From assembly GCF_946478885.1 (NCBI RefSeq), contig NZ_CAMLDX010000027.1, positions 1 to 36,562 of the forward strand: a stretch of DNA of 36,562 nt, read 5' to 3'. A program made the translations under genes and the position numbers. Positions 16,488 to 26,256 of the stretch are shown here, in pieces. The stretch is from an uncultured Bacillus sp. (GTDB lineage: Bacteria > Bacillota > Bacilli > Bacillales_B > DSM-18226). The number at the start of each line of letters is the position of its first letter. Positions within the stretch are counted from its first letter, which is position 1. The notes beneath the pieces were generated by a model, which saw only the letters and a program-made list of their open reading frames with translations, did not search any database and was not told the origin of the DNA.

Positions 16488-18410
16488 ATGCGTGTATCAA
16501 ATGTTACGGTTAGAAAAAGGCTTACCATTGTCTTATTAATCGGATTTTTGATTTTTTCCATTATTGATGTTCGTTTAGGATATGTACAGTTCCTTTTAGG
16601 TGATAGTTTAACGGAAAAGGCAAAGGGGCTGTGGAGCCGTAATATTCCGTTTGAACCTAATCGCGGCGAAATTGTTGATCGCAATGGTGTTGCGTTGGCG
16701 GCTAATGTCAGTGCCCCAACAGTATATGTTGTCCCACGTCAAATCAAAAATCCCGCAGAGGCGGCAGAGAAAATTGCTGCTGTGTTAAATATGTCAAAGG
16801 AAAAGGCTTATCAATTGATAACCAAAAAGGAAAGCAGCGTAAAGATTCCAGAGGGGCGGAAAATTTCCCATCAAAAAGCAAAAGAAGTCCGCGCTTTAGG
16901 AATAGAGGGAGTATATATTGGAGAGGATTCGAAACGCCATTATCCATTTGGCAATTATCTGTCACATGTCCTTGGCTTTACGGGGATCGATAATCAGGGA
17001 TTAATGGGTTTAGAATTATTCTATAATAAAGAATTAAGCGGCAAAACGGGCTCGGTAAAGTTCTATGCTAATGCTAAAGGAGAGCGGATGAATGATATGG
17101 CAGATGATTATGAGCCCCCTGTTAACGGACTTGATTTAAGGTTGACAATCGATTCAAGGATCCAGACCATTATGGAGCGAGAATTTGATAATGCGGAAGC
17201 GGTCTATCATCCAGACGGATTAATTGGGATTGCCATGGATCCGAACACAGGAGAAATTCTGGCTATGTCAAGTCGTCCGAGCTTTGTACCGGATGATTTT
17301 CGGAATGTGGCCCCAGAGATTTATAATCGCAACCTCCCGGTGTGGAGTACATATGAGCCGGGGTCCACGTTTAAGATCATTACATTAGCCGCAGCCCTTG
17401 AGGAAGGCAAGGTAAATCTGGAGAGGGATTATTTCCATGATCCAGGTTCTGTAACAATAGGTGGAGCGAAGCTTAGATGCTGGAAAAGAGGCGGGCACGG
17501 TAGTCAATCCTTCCTAGAGGTCGTGCAAAACTCCTGTAACCCCGGATTTGTTGAACTAGGTGAAAGACTGGGCAAGGAAAAGCTATTTAAGTATGTCAAG
17601 GATTTCGGCTTTGGGCAAAAAACCGGAATAGACCTGCAGGGAGAAGGAACCGGCATCCTTTTTAATTTAGAGCGTGTCGGTCCGGTTGAGCAGGCGACCA
17701 CTGCATTCGGACAAGGGGTTTCTGTCACACCTATTCAACAGGTGACGGCTGTTTCCGCTGCCATCAATGGGGGCACCTTATATACGCCGTATATCGCCAA
17801 AGAACTAATTGATCCGAAAACGGGAGAAGTAGTTATGGAAAAAAAACCAGCAGCCAAGCGAAAGGTTATTTCAGAGAAAACATCGGAACAAATCCGTTAT
17901 GCACTGGAAAGTGTGGTGGCACAGGGAACAGGAGGAAAAGCGTTTGTAGAAGGTTATCGTGTCGGAGGGAAAACAGGGACCGCACAAAAGGCACAGAATG
18001 GCCGCTATCTGGAGAACAACCATGTTGTTTCGTTCATTGGCTTCGCACCAGCGGATGATCCAAAAATCGTTATATATATTGCTGTGGATAATCCAAAAGG
18101 AACCATCCAATTCGGGGGTACTGTTGCTGCTCCGATTGTTGGAAATATAATTGGGGACAGTCTGCGGGCAATGGGGGTAGAGCCGAGAAAGGAACAGATT
18201 GAAAAAAAGATTAAATGGACGGATACACCGATGATTGAAGTGCCTGATCTTCTTGGAATGACAAAAATGGAAATTGGTGAAGTGATGTTAAATTTGAAAA
18301 TTGATGCCAGTGGCGAAGGGAATACGGTGGTAAGACAAACACCGCAGGCCGGAGTGAAGTTAAAAGAGGGTTCGACGATTCGACTTTATTTTGACAATGT
18401 AGAGGATTAA
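16488..18410 (+). CDS. spoVD: Stage V sporulation protein D, cortex-specific class B PBP
   Basis: A 640-residue transpeptidase that, with SpoVE, builds spore cortex peptidoglycan. There is an N-terminal transmembrane helix (about 12-30), then RGEIVDRNG (59-67) opening the dimerisation domain. Catalytic boxes are S293-T-F-K296, S349-C-N351 and K495-T-G497. One PASTA domain closes the protein (about 580-637). The cysteine next to the active site plus another at CWKR (331) recall the redox-sensitive cysteines reported for B. subtilis SpoVD. ATG 16488 gives MRVSNVTVRKRL, the conserved start, with AAAGGGG upstream; ATG 16467 has no ribosome site on a transcript starting near 16459. A terminator follows. 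Confidence 0.96.
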   Translation: MRVSNVTVRKRLTIVLLIGFLIFSIIDVRLGYVQFLLGDSLTEKAKGLWSRNIPFEPNRGEIVDRNGVALAANVSAPTVYVVPRQIKNPAEAAEKIAAVLNMSKEKAYQLITKKESSVKIPEGRKISHQKAKEVRALGIEGVYIGEDSKRHYPFGNYLSHVLGFTGIDNQGLMGLELFYNKELSGKTGSVKFYANAKGERMNDMADDYEPPVNGLDLRLTIDSRIQTIMEREFDNAEAVYHPDGLIGIAMDPNTGEILAMSSRPSFVPDDFRNVAPEIYNRNLPVWSTYEPGSTFKIITLAAALEEGKVNLERDYFHDPGSVTIGGAKLRCWKRGGHGSQSFLEVVQNSCNPGFVELGERLGKEKLFKYVKDFGFGQKTGIDLQGEGTGILFNLERVGPVEQATTAFGQGVSVTPIQQVTAVSAAINGGTLYTPYIAKELIDPKTGEVVMEKKPAAKRKVISEKTSEQIRYALESVVAQGTGGKAFVEGYRVGGKTGTAQKAQNGRYLENNHVVSFIGFAPADDPKIVIYIAVDNPKGTIQFGGTVAAPIVGNIIGDSLRAMGVEPRKEQIEKKIKWTDTPMIEVPDLLGMTKMEIGEVMLNLKIDASGEGNTVVRQTPQAGVKLKEGSTIRLYFDNVED

Positions 18411-18414
18411 GATA

Positions 18415-18458
18415 GAAAAGGCGGCAATCGTAAATGTTCGCCGCCTTTTCCTATTTTT
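18415..18458 (+). terminator. Intrinsic terminator after spoVD
   Basis: Stem GAAAAGGCGGC (18415-18425) pairs perfectly with GCCGCCTTTTC (18440-18450) around a 14-base loop, followed by CTATTTTTG. It would separate spoVD from murE. Confidence 0.87.
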
Positions 18459-18487
18459 GCGAAAAAATATACAGGATGTTAAAACGT

Positions 18488-18510
18488 AAATGGCTAAATA
18501 GCCATTTTTC
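18488..18510 (+). terminator. Second small hairpin before murE
   Basis: AAATGGCT (18488-18495) and AGCCATTT (18500-18507) form a perfect 8-bp stem with an AAAT loop and a short T-run. It could be a weak back-up terminator or an operator. TACAAT hexamers at 18514 and 18542 are possible -10 elements for murE, but neither has a convincing -35. Confidence 0.5.
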
Positions 18511-18572
18511 ATGTACAATAAAATCGCTATTGTTTTAGATACAATCTTTCTTTTTGAGAGGATTTGAGGAAA

Positions 18573-20039
18573 TTGAAATTACATACTTTACTTTCGCAGC
18601 TATCGCCGTTTATCGCAACGGCTAGCGGGAATCCGGAAATTACCTCGATTGAAAATGATAATCGTAAGGTGAAACAAGGGAGTTTATTTGTTTGTATTAA
18701 AGGCTACACAGTAGATGGGCATGATTTTGCAGCCGCTGCAGAGGAGAGTGGAGCAGCTGCAGTCTTGGCAGAAAGAGAATTGCCGTTAACCATTCCGGTC
18801 GTCGTCATTAAGGATACAAAAAGGGCACTGCCGATACTGGCGGATTATTTCTACGGTCATCCCACGCAAAACCTTCATTTGATTGGGATAACCGGTACTA
18901 ATGGAAAAACAACAACTAGCCATTTGATTGAACAATTACTCACCGATGAAGGGAGAAAAGCAGGGTTAATCGGAACGATGTATACGAAAATCGCTGGTGA
19001 AATTCAGGATACAAAGAATACAACTCCGGAAAGCTTAACCTTGCAAAAGATTTTCAAAAAAATGGTGGATGTGCAAGTTGATTCGGCTGTGATGGAGGTA
19101 TCCTCACATGCGCTTGTGGAAGGAAGAGTGCATGGTTGTGATTATGATGTTGCAGTTTTTACCAATTTGACACAGGATCATTTAGATTTCCACAAAACAA
19201 TGGATGAATATCGACGGGCGAAGGGACTGTTGTTTGCCCAGTTGGGAAATGCTTATTACGACAACAAACCAAAGTATGCAGTATTGAATGCAGATGATCC
19301 AGCAAGTCAGGGCTATATTCAGTCTACCGCAGCTAAAGTTGTAACATACGGGATTGAACGGGAAGCGGATTTTCGTGCGGTCTCCATTAAAATGTCGCCG
19401 TACGGAACAGACTTCCTGTTAGAGAGTCCTTTTGGCAGGAGACACGTCAAGCTGCAGCTGATTGGCAGGTTTAGTGTATACAATGTCCTGGCCGCCATTG
19501 CTGCCGGTGCTGTTTCCGGAATAGGCTTGGATTCAATCCTTTCATCGATCGAAAAAGTAAAAGGAGTTTCCGGAAGGTTCGAGCCGGTGGAGGCCGGACA
19601 GGATTTTACCGTCATTGTCGATTATTCACATACCCCTGACAGTTTGGAAAATGCTTTAAATACTGTTCGACAATTTGCTGAAAAACGAATCTTTGTCGTG
19701 GTCGGCTGCGGAGGAGACAGAGATCGGTCAAAGCGCCCGCTCATGGCTGAAATTGCCTGCAGGCTGGCGACAGATCCGGTATTTACCTCTGACAATCCCC
19801 GAACAGAAGACCCTGAAGCGATTTTGCGTGAAATGGAGTCCGGTGTGCCTGGGAAATCCTATAAAAAAATAACGGATCGAAAAGAAGCGATTGAATATGC
19901 CATTAATGAGGCTGGTAAAGGGGATGTCATTTTAATTGCAGGGAAAGGGCATGAAACCTACCAGCAAATCGGCCATAATTTCTTTGACTTTGATGATCGG
20001 ATTGTGGCGAAAATGGCGATTGAGGAGAGAAAGAAATGA
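18573..20039 (+). CDS. murE: UDP-MurNAc-L-Ala-D-Glu:meso-diaminopimelate ligase
   Basis: MurE adds the third amino acid of the cell-wall peptide. The 488-residue Mur ligase has the ATP loop GTNGKTTT (108-115), HLDFH (203-207) and DNPR (407-410). DNPR is the signature of meso-A2pm-specific enzymes, so this organism should have diaminopimelate-type peptidoglycan as in B. subtilis. I chose TTG 18573, about 10 bases after AGAGGA, giving [10 protein letters not shown]; a TTG at 18564 sits too close to that site. The usual vegetative promoter is expected between the spoVD terminator and this start. About 133 bases separate it from mraY. Confidence 0.96.
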   Translation: MKLHTLLSQLSPFIATASGNPEITSIENDNRKVKQGSLFVCIKGYTVDGHDFAAAAEESGAAAVLAERELPLTIPVVVIKDTKRALPILADYFYGHPTQNLHLIGITGTNGKTTTSHLIEQLLTDEGRKAGLIGTMYTKIAGEIQDTKNTTPESLTLQKIFKKMVDVQVDSAVMEVSSHALVEGRVHGCDYDVAVFTNLTQDHLDFHKTMDEYRRAKGLLFAQLGNAYYDNKPKYAVLNADDPASQGYIQSTAAKVVTYGIEREADFRAVSIKMSPYGTDFLLESPFGRRHVKLQLIGRFSVYNVLAAIAAGAVSGIGLDSILSSIEKVKGVSGRFEPVEAGQDFTVIVDYSHTPDSLENALNTVRQFAEKRIFVVVGCGGDRDRSKRPLMAEIACRLATDPVFTSDNPRTEDPEAILREMESGVPGKSYKKITDRKEAIEYAINEAGKGDVILIAGKGHETYQQIGHNFFDFDDRIVAKMAIEERKK

Positions 20040-20172
20040 TAGCGTTTTGGCATGACACCGCTTTGTCTTTTTCCGGGCGAAGCGGTCTGAAGGGTATTAG
20101 GAAATCATATGATCTAGTTATGGCTACGGCCTGTAAAAAACAACCAAGAGAGTTAAGAAAGGGGGGAGTGAT

Positions 20173-21147
20173 ATGCTAGTACAGGTTATATTCTTTACGA
20201 CTTTATTAGCCTTCCTTATCACAGTCTTGTTATCACCTATTATGATCCCTTTCTTGAAAAGATTAAAATTTGGACAAAGTATTCGAGAAGAAGGACCGAA
20301 ATCTCATCAGAAAAAAACCGGTACACCGACAATGGGCGGGGTCATGATTGTATTGTCTATTATTGTGACTACATTAGTCATGACGGGCAAATTCAGTGAA
20401 CCAACTGCCAAAACCTATTTGCTTTTATTTGTCACCGTTGGGTTTGGGGTTTTGGGATTTATTGATGATTTTATCAAAGTAGTAATGAAAAGGAATCTTG
20501 GTCTCACTTCAATGCAAAAATTATTGGGTCAGATCCTTGTCTCGGTTGTATTTTTCTTTATTTTACAGGAACTGAATTTTTCAACAGCTGTGAGCATTCC
20601 GTTCACAGATTATTCGTTAGAGCTCGGATATTTTTATGCGCTGTTTATTGTATTTTGGCTGGTAGGCTTTTCAAATGCTGTCAATTTGACAGATGGACTT
20701 GATGGACTCCTTTCTGGAACAGCTGCGATTGCTTTTGGGGCTTTTGCAGTTTTAGCGTGGAATCAATCACAATATGAAATTTCAATTTTTTCCGTTGCTG
20801 TTGTCGGAGCCGTACTAGGGTTTCTTGTATTCAATGCCCATCCCGCAAAGGTTTTTATGGGGGATACCGGATCGTTGGCATTGGGCGGAGCCATCGCTGC
20901 GATTGCCATTTTGACCAAGCTGGAATTGATCTTAATCATAATCGGCGGTGTTTTTGTTATTGAAACCTTATCGGTTATTCTGCAGGTTATTTCCTTTAAA
21001 ACAACGGGAAAGCGGATTTTCCGTATGAGTCCCCTGCACCATCATTATGAGTTGCTGGGTTGGAGCGAGTGGCGTGTAGTAGTAACCTTCTGGTCAGTCG
21101 GTTTATTATTTGCGATAATCGGAATTTATATTGAGGTGTGGTTATAA
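20173..21147 (+). CDS. mraY: Phospho-N-acetylmuramoyl-pentapeptide transferase
   Basis: MraY makes lipid I by moving phospho-MurNAc-pentapeptide onto undecaprenyl phosphate at the inner face of the membrane. The 324-residue protein has about ten transmembrane helices. Catalytic Asp98-Asp99 lie in [16 protein letters not shown] is the second acidic loop, and [17 protein letters not shown] and the late [12 protein letters not shown] complete the family motifs. ATG 20173 follows AAGGGGGGAG. murD begins directly after its stop. A 7-bp inverted repeat (20057-20063 with 20080-20086) lies upstream without a T-run. No murF lies nearby, which is usual for bacilli. Confidence 0.97.
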   Translation: MLVQVIFFTTLLAFLITVLLSPIMIPFLKRLKFGQSIREEGPKSHQKKTGTPTMGGVMIVLSIIVTTLVMTGKFSEPTAKTYLLLFVTVGFGVLGFIDDFIKVVMKRNLGLTSMQKLLGQILVSVVFFFILQELNFSTAVSIPFTDYSLELGYFYALFIVFWLVGFSNAVNLTDGLDGLLSGTAAIAFGAFAVLAWNQSQYEISIFSVAVVGAVLGFLVFNAHPAKVFMGDTGSLALGGAIAAIAILTKLELILIIIGGVFVIETLSVILQVISFKTTGKRIFRMSPLHHHYELLGWSEWRVVVTFWSVGLLFAIIGIYIEVWL

Positions 21148-22500
21148 TTGAAAACGATTGATACGTATCTTCATAAAAAAATATTAGTCTTAGGATTGGC
21201 CAAAAGCGGAGTCGGGGCTGCATCTTTGTTACATAAACTAGGTGCATTTGTGACGGTAAATGATTATAAACCACTGTCGGAAAATCCCGAGGCACAAGGG
21301 TTATTAGAGCAAGGAATTACAGTTATATGTGGAGGGCATCCGATCGAGCTATTGGATGAAGGATTTGAATTAATCGTCAAAAATCCGGGAATTCCATACC
21401 ATAACCCGATGGTTGAAGAAGCGATTAGGCGGGGGATTCCTGTTATCACTGAGGTTGAACTTGCTTATCAAATTTCTGAAGCACCTTTCATAGGAATTAC
21501 GGGAACGAATGGAAAAACAACCACTACAACACTGGTGTTTGAAATGCTTAATGAAGGAAAGAAAAAGCCGCTTATCGCGGGAAATATTGGCACTGTTGCC
21601 TCTGAGGTTATCCAGCAGGCAGAAGCTGACCAACACATTGTCATTGAACTCTCTTCGTTTCAATTAATGGGGATTCGAAGCTTCAAGCCTCATATTGCCA
21701 TCGTCACAAACATTTACGATGCCCATCTTGATTACCATGGGACAAAAAGAGAATACGTAAATGCAAAATCAAATATTACAAAAAACCAAACAAAAGAGGA
21801 CTTTTTCATTGTTAATGCTGAACAGGATATTGTAATGGAGCTTGCGGACAGTTCCAAGGCACAGATTATTCCATTTTCAACGAAAAGGGCCCTTGAATCA
21901 GGTGCCTTTATACAAGACGGCTGGGTTATGTTCAATGGGGAACAGATTATGAAAACGGAAGATATTAGATTGCCAGGATCCCATAATCTTGAAAATATTT
22001 TAGCTGCAGTTTCTGCAGCGAAATTATCCGGTGTCTCAAATGAGGCAATTTTCAACGTGCTCAGTACCTTTGCCGGGGTAAAACATCGCTTGCAGTTTAT
22101 TAAAGAAGTGCAAGGTAGAAAGTTTTACAATGATTCAAAGGCGACTAATATATTAGCGACAAAAAATGCTCTGGCAGCTTTTAACGAACCTACCATTCTG
22201 CTTGCGGGAGGACTTGACCGCGGAAATGAATTCGATGAATTGGTTCCGTCTTTTAAAAATGTAAAAGCGATCATTACATTTGGGCAGACAGCAGAAAAAA
22301 TGGAAAAGGCAGCCAAACAGGCTGGAATAAAAATAATCAAGCGTGTCGATAATGTTAAAACAGCCGTTCCTCTTGCTTATCAGCTTTCAGAGACTGGAGA
22401 TGTTATTTTATTATCACCTGCATGTGCCAGCTGGGATCAATTTAAAACTTTTGAAGTAAGGGGAGACATTTTTGTTGAAGCGGTGCATATGCTTAAGTAA
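21148..22500 (+). CDS. murD: UDP-N-acetylmuramoyl-L-alanine:D-glutamate ligase
   Basis: MurD adds D-glutamate to UDP-MurNAc-L-Ala. The 450-residue protein begins with a Rossmann-like domain ([14 protein letters not shown], about 12-25) that binds the UDP moiety. It then has the ATP loop GTNGKTTT (119-126) and a C-terminal domain with YNDSKATN. The start is TTG 21148, immediately after the mraY stop codon, with GAGGTG (21133-21138) 9 bases before it. mraY and murD are thus tightly coupled. A weak hairpin with arms GAAGCAG and CTGCTTTC follows, without a T-run. Confidence 0.96.
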   Translation: MKTIDTYLHKKILVLGLAKSGVGAASLLHKLGAFVTVNDYKPLSENPEAQGLLEQGITVICGGHPIELLDEGFELIVKNPGIPYHNPMVEEAIRRGIPVITEVELAYQISEAPFIGITGTNGKTTTTTLVFEMLNEGKKKPLIAGNIGTVASEVIQQAEADQHIVIELSSFQLMGIRSFKPHIAIVTNIYDAHLDYHGTKREYVNAKSNITKNQTKEDFFIVNAEQDIVMELADSSKAQIIPFSTKRALESGAFIQDGWVMFNGEQIMKTEDIRLPGSHNLENILAAVSAAKLSGVSNEAIFNVLSTFAGVKHRLQFIKEVQGRKFYNDSKATNILATKNALAAFNEPTILLAGGLDRGNEFDELVPSFKNVKAIITFGQTAEKMEKAAKQAGIKIIKRVDNVKTAVPLAYQLSETGDVILLSPACASWDQFKTFEVRGDIFVEAVHMLK

Positions 22501-22606
22501 GGGCTTGTCTTTATAGGAAGCAGAACAGCTTGGTTTTTGTATATACAGACTGCTTTCTACTGTTTCTTACATAGGCTCAAAAACTTGCATTTCGAGGTGT
22601 AGTCTT

Positions 22607-23707
22607 GTGCCGACAAAAAAATCGACTCCTGACATGATATTAATGATCCTGACTTTTTCTCTATTAACAATTGGTCTTATTATGGTGTACAGTGCGAGTG
22701 CTATCTGGGCAGAATATAAATTTGATGACTCATTTTTCTTTGCTAAACGTCAACTGCTGTTTGCCACGGTCGGGGTCATCGCGATGTTTTTTATTATGAA
22801 TATTGATTATTGGACTTGGAAAACATGGGCTAAAATGCTCGTTATCATCTGTTTTGTTCTTTTGGTGCTCGTATTGATTCCAGGGGTCGGAAACGTTCGC
22901 AATGGTTCAAGAAGCTGGATTGGAATCGGTGCCTTTTCCATCCAGCCGTCAGAATTCATGAAATTGGCCATGATTACTTTTTTGGCAAAATTTCTATCTA
23001 TGCGGCAAAAATATATTACCTCGTTTAAAAAGGGGCTGGCACCTTCCTTGGGTTTGGTTTTCTTAGCGTTTGGCATGATTATGCTTCAGCCGGATTTAGG
23101 GACGGGCACAGTGATGATCGGAACCTGTATCGTCATGATCTTTATCGCAGGTGCCCGGATTAAACATTTTGTCATTCTGGGGTTAATTGGGGCAGCCGGA
23201 TTTGTAGTTCTTGTTTTGTCGGCTCCTTATCGTATAAAGCGGATTACCTCCTTTCTGGATCCATGGGAGGATCCGCTTGGAAGTGGTTTTCAGATTATTC
23301 AATCCTTATATGCAATTGGTCCCGGAGGCTTATTTGGATTAGGACTCGGTCAAAGCAGGCAAAAATTCTTTTATCTGCCAGAGCCACAAACAGATTTCAT
23401 TTTTGCGATATTAGCAGAAGAATTGGGTTTTATCGGAGGCTCTCTTATCCTATTGTTATTTGCCCTGCTGCTGTGGCGCGGAATTCGCATTGCCTTAGGG
23501 GCGCCGGATCAATACGGGAGTTTTTTAGCTGTCGGCATTATCGCGATGATTGCGATACAGGTAATGATTAATATCGGAGTGGTTACCGGGCTCATGCCTG
23601 TAACCGGGATTACTCTTCCTTTTTTGAGCTATGGGGGTTCCTCGTTAACCCTGATGTTGATGGCGATAGGGGTATTATTAAATATCAGCCGCCATTCACG
23701 CTATTGA
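22607..23707 (+). CDS. spoVE: Stage V sporulation protein E, SEDS glycosyltransferase
   Basis: A 366-residue SEDS-family membrane protein with about ten helices, the length of B. subtilis SpoVE. It polymerises spore cortex glycan with SpoVD as its transpeptidase. Conserved SEDS segments are visible: IMVYSAS (about 24-30), GSRSWIGIG (98-106), QPDLGT and TGLMPVTGITLPFLSYGGSS near the end. Position between murD and murG favours SpoVE over its paralogue FtsW, which lies elsewhere in bacilli. The start is GTG 22607 with GAGGTG 7 bases upstream. A terminator follows, so it is not simply co-transcribed with murG. Confidence 0.93.
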   Translation: MPTKKSTPDMILMILTFSLLTIGLIMVYSASAIWAEYKFDDSFFFAKRQLLFATVGVIAMFFIMNIDYWTWKTWAKMLVIICFVLLVLVLIPGVGNVRNGSRSWIGIGAFSIQPSEFMKLAMITFLAKFLSMRQKYITSFKKGLAPSLGLVFLAFGMIMLQPDLGTGTVMIGTCIVMIFIAGARIKHFVILGLIGAAGFVVLVLSAPYRIKRITSFLDPWEDPLGSGFQIIQSLYAIGPGGLFGLGLGQSRQKFFYLPEPQTDFIFAILAEELGFIGGSLILLLFALLLWRGIRIALGAPDQYGSFLAVGIIAMIAIQVMINIGVVTGLMPVTGITLPFLSYGGSSLTLMLMAIGVLLNISRHSRY

Positions 23708-23710
23708 TAA

Positions 23711-23744
23711 AGAGTTGGTCTATATATGGCCAGCTTCTTTTTTT
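23711..23744 (+). terminator. Intrinsic terminator after spoVE
   Basis: AGAGTTGGTC (23711-23720) pairs with GGCCAGCTTCT (23728-23738), using some G-U pairs, around a TATATAT loop. A T7 run follows. Confidence 0.78.
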
Positions 23745-23827
23745 GTAACAAAAAAATTATTGATCGATTACATTATGAATAAATTCTCTTGATGTTCCCT
23801 TATAATGATTTAGAATATAGTAGAATG

Positions 23828-23849
23828 GAAAAGACAATTGTCCTTTTTT
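23828..23849 (+). terminator. Second hairpin between spoVE and murG
   Basis: The palindrome GACAATTGTC (23833-23842) is flanked by GGAAAA on the left and CTTTTTT on the right. It resembles a terminator with a minimal loop, but it could equally be a protein operator upstream of murG. Confidence 0.4.
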
Positions 23850-23894
23850 CTAATACACTAATAATGGAAACATTGTTTTCATGAAATTAGGTAC

Positions 23895-23922
23895 TTGAGT
23901 GTTTCTTATTCTATGGTATGAT
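23895..23922 (+). promoter_or_regulatory. Probable sigma-A promoter of murG
   Basis: TTGAGT (23895-23900) and TATGAT (23917-23922) are 16 bases apart, about 28 bases before the murG ATG. Each element differs from consensus at one or two positions. With terminators upstream, this would give murG vegetative expression independent of spoVE. Confidence 0.6.
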
Positions 23923-23950
23923 TTTTTAATATTTGTCTTGAGGTGAAACA

Positions 23951-25060
23951 ATGAAGATTGCTGTTAGCGGGGGAGGAACCGGAGGTCATATCTATCCGGC
24001 ACTGGCTCTGATACGTGAAATAAAAAAGGAAAATAATCAGGCAGAATTTTTATATATTGGTACTGAAAAAGGCCTGGAAAACAAGCTTGTACCGCGTGAA
24101 AATATCCCGTTCAAATCGATACATATCACAGGCTTTAAGAGAAAATTATCCTGGGAAAATGTTAAAACAATTCTCCGCTTTATGAAAGGGGTAAATCAAA
24201 GCAAGCAAATGCTGAGGGAGTTTAAGGCTGATGTGGTAATTGGAACAGGTGGATATGTATGCGGTCCTGTGGTGTATGCTGCAGCTAAGCTGGGAATCCC
24301 GACAATCATCCATGAACAAAACAGTGTGCCCGGATTAACGAACAAATTCTTAAGCCGCTATGTTGATCGGATTGCTGTTTGCTTTCCTGAAGCAAAAGCG
24401 TTTTTTCCGGAAGAAAAAGTGGTGATGACTGGAAATCCGCGCGCATCGGAGGTATTACATCAGGATGGGATAAAGGGGCGGTTGTCTGTTGGTTTAAATC
24501 TTACGGATCCGGCAGTTCTGATAGTGGGAGGCAGCCGGGGAGCAAGGCCAATTAATGAGGCAGTCTTGCAATCGCTGAGTAAGGTTGGAGAAAGGCCGTA
24601 TCAGATGCTGTATGTAACGGGAGAAGTACATTATGATAAGGTAAAGAAAGAAGTGGAACAAATGGGAAGTCCGAAAAATGTCGTGATTCAGCCATTTGTT
24701 CATAATATGCCAGAAGTTCTTGCCGGAACTGACTTAACGGTAGCTAGGGCTGGTGCAACGACACTGGCTGAATTAACCTCGCTCGGTATTCCAAGTATCT
24801 TAATTCCAAGTCCCTACGTGACGAATAATCATCAGGAGAAAAATGCCAGATCACTGAGCGATCATGGCGCTGCGGAGTTATTGCTTGAAAAAGATTTAAC
24901 AAGTGAGAAATTGCTGGATACGATTGATCAAATTTTGTTAAATAAGGATAGGCTGCGGGAAATGAAACATGCAGCCAAAGAGCTGGGAATCCCGGATGCC
25001 GCTCAAAGACTGTACCGGTTGATGCAGGAGCTTAAACAGAGTAAACAGTTGCCTAATTAA
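23951..25060 (+). CDS. murG: UDP-GlcNAc:lipid I N-acetylglucosaminyltransferase
   Basis: MurG converts lipid I to lipid II at the cytoplasmic membrane face. The 369-residue GT-B protein has the N-terminal glycine loop GGGTGGH (7-13), a [13 protein letters not shown] segment (about 96-108), HEQNSVPG, and the second-domain loop [11 protein letters not shown]. The UDP-GlcNAc signature [20 protein letters not shown] is also present. ATG 23951 follows GAGGTG. It is about 90 bases from murB. Confidence 0.97.
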   Translation: MKIAVSGGGTGGHIYPALALIREIKKENNQAEFLYIGTEKGLENKLVPRENIPFKSIHITGFKRKLSWENVKTILRFMKGVNQSKQMLREFKADVVIGTGGYVCGPVVYAAAKLGIPTIIHEQNSVPGLTNKFLSRYVDRIAVCFPEAKAFFPEEKVVMTGNPRASEVLHQDGIKGRLSVGLNLTDPAVLIVGGSRGARPINEAVLQSLSKVGERPYQMLYVTGEVHYDKVKKEVEQMGSPKNVVIQPFVHNMPEVLAGTDLTVARAGATTLAELTSLGIPSILIPSPYVTNNHQEKNARSLSDHGAAELLLEKDLTSEKLLDTIDQILLNKDRLREMKHAAKELGIPDAAQRLYRLMQELKQSKQLPN

Positions 25061-25148
25061 AGGTTTTGCATATACTATTGGAACTAAGTTGTCGCTTATT
25101 GTTTGTCAAGCTTTAGTGTCCACTGATCAACGTGTTTAGGAGGATACA

Positions 25149-26063
25149 ATGAACGATTTTATTGCTGAATTAAAAAGTATGAATGTTGGGCAAGTCAAGG
25201 AATACGAACCTTTAGCGAGCCATACAACAATAAAAATCGGCGGCCCTGCTGATCTTTTTATTGAGCCGTCATCAATTGAAAATTTAGAAAAGGTTATGGA
25301 ATGGATTCGTCATCATCATCTCAAATGGAGAGTTATCGGACGCGGATCCAATTTACTCGTTTCAGATAATGGGATAGAAGGCGCTGTTATAAAACTCGGA
25401 GAAAAGTTGAACGGGATGGAAATATATGGTTCAAACCTTATCGTGGGTGCGGGTTATTCTCTTATCAGTCTAGCTGTATCTGCAGGCAAGCAGGGCTTAT
25501 CCGGTCTTGAGTTTGCCAGCGGCATTCCCGGCTCTGTCGGCGGTGCGGTATATATGAATGCCGGTGCACATGGTTCAGATATTTCCAAGGTGTTAACGGA
25601 GGCGCACATCCTGTTTGAAGACGGGGCATTTGAGTGGCTGAGTAATGAAGAGATGGAGTTTGCCTATCGTACTTCCCTCCTGCAGAAAAAACGTCCAGGG
25701 ATTGTGGTAGAGGCAAAGTTTCAATTGACTCCCGGCAATCGGGATGAGATTGTCTCAGTAATGCAAAAAAATAAGGATTATCGAAAGGAAACGCAGCCAT
25801 GGAATTACCCGTGCGCAGGCAGCATTTTTCGTAATCCTCTCCCGCTTTATGCGGGAAGGCTGATTCAGGATTCGGGATTGAAGGGATATAAGATTGGCGG
25901 TGCGCAAATTTCACATATGCATGGAAACTTCATCGTTAATGCAGGCAATGCTAAGGCGGAAGATGTATTACAGTTGATTGAATTTGCGCGAAAAACAATA
26001 TTTGACAAATATCAAGTTAAGATGGAAACCGAAGTAGAAATAATAGGTAAAAAGTCTCAGTAA
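25149..26063 (+). CDS. murB: UDP-N-acetylenolpyruvoylglucosamine reductase
   Basis: MurB reduces the enolpyruvyl group to give UDP-MurNAc, using FAD and NADPH. The 304-residue protein has the FAD-binding segments [11 protein letters not shown] (63-73) and [20 protein letters not shown] (119-138). Catalytic Ser225 is in CAGSIFRNP, and a catalytic Glu lies in the C-terminal TEVEIIG (near 295). A Tyr at YRTS (173) is also conserved. The absence of the extra Tyr loop and the short length indicate a type II MurB, as in other bacilli. ATG 25149 follows AGGAGGA. Confidence 0.97.
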   Translation: MNDFIAELKSMNVGQVKEYEPLASHTTIKIGGPADLFIEPSSIENLEKVMEWIRHHHLKWRVIGRGSNLLVSDNGIEGAVIKLGEKLNGMEIYGSNLIVGAGYSLISLAVSAGKQGLSGLEFASGIPGSVGGAVYMNAGAHGSDISKVLTEAHILFEDGAFEWLSNEEMEFAYRTSLLQKKRPGIVVEAKFQLTPGNRDEIVSVMQKNKDYRKETQPWNYPCAGSIFRNPLPLYAGRLIQDSGLKGYKIGGAQISHMHGNFIVNAGNAKAEDVLQLIEFARKTIFDKYQVKMETEVEIIGKKSQ

Positions 26064-26136
26064 AGATGAAGCCTAAATTGCCATTTATTGTGTTATAATT
26101 TTGAGTGATATTAAAGTATCAAAACAAATCCATGAT

Positions 26137-26166
26137 AACGGCATGAATATTCGTGCCGTTGTTTTA
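26137..26166 (+). terminator. Probable terminator between murB and divIB
   Basis: AACGGCATGAAT (26137-26148) and ATTCGTGCCGTT (26149-26160) are complementary at 11 of 12 positions, and GTTTTATCTT follows. The stem is strong but the T-tract is interrupted, so readthrough into divIB is possible. Confidence 0.6.
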
Positions 26167-26256
26167 TCTTCCCTTTTCAGATTTTGAAATGTGATGATAA
26201 GGAAAACAAGGGGAGAATTTGTACAGCCTGTTGGATATTGAACGCGGGGTGATTGG

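Noticed and set aside
20057..20086. Inverted repeat ACCGCTT/AAGCGGT between murE and mraY as a terminator
   Set aside because: The 7-bp stem is not followed by a T-run and mraY is expected to be co-transcribed with murE.
25465..25914. Minus-strand frame of 149 codons opposite murB
   Set aside because: Antisense to MurB catalytic segments, with His/Pro/Ser-rich translation and no ribosome binding site.
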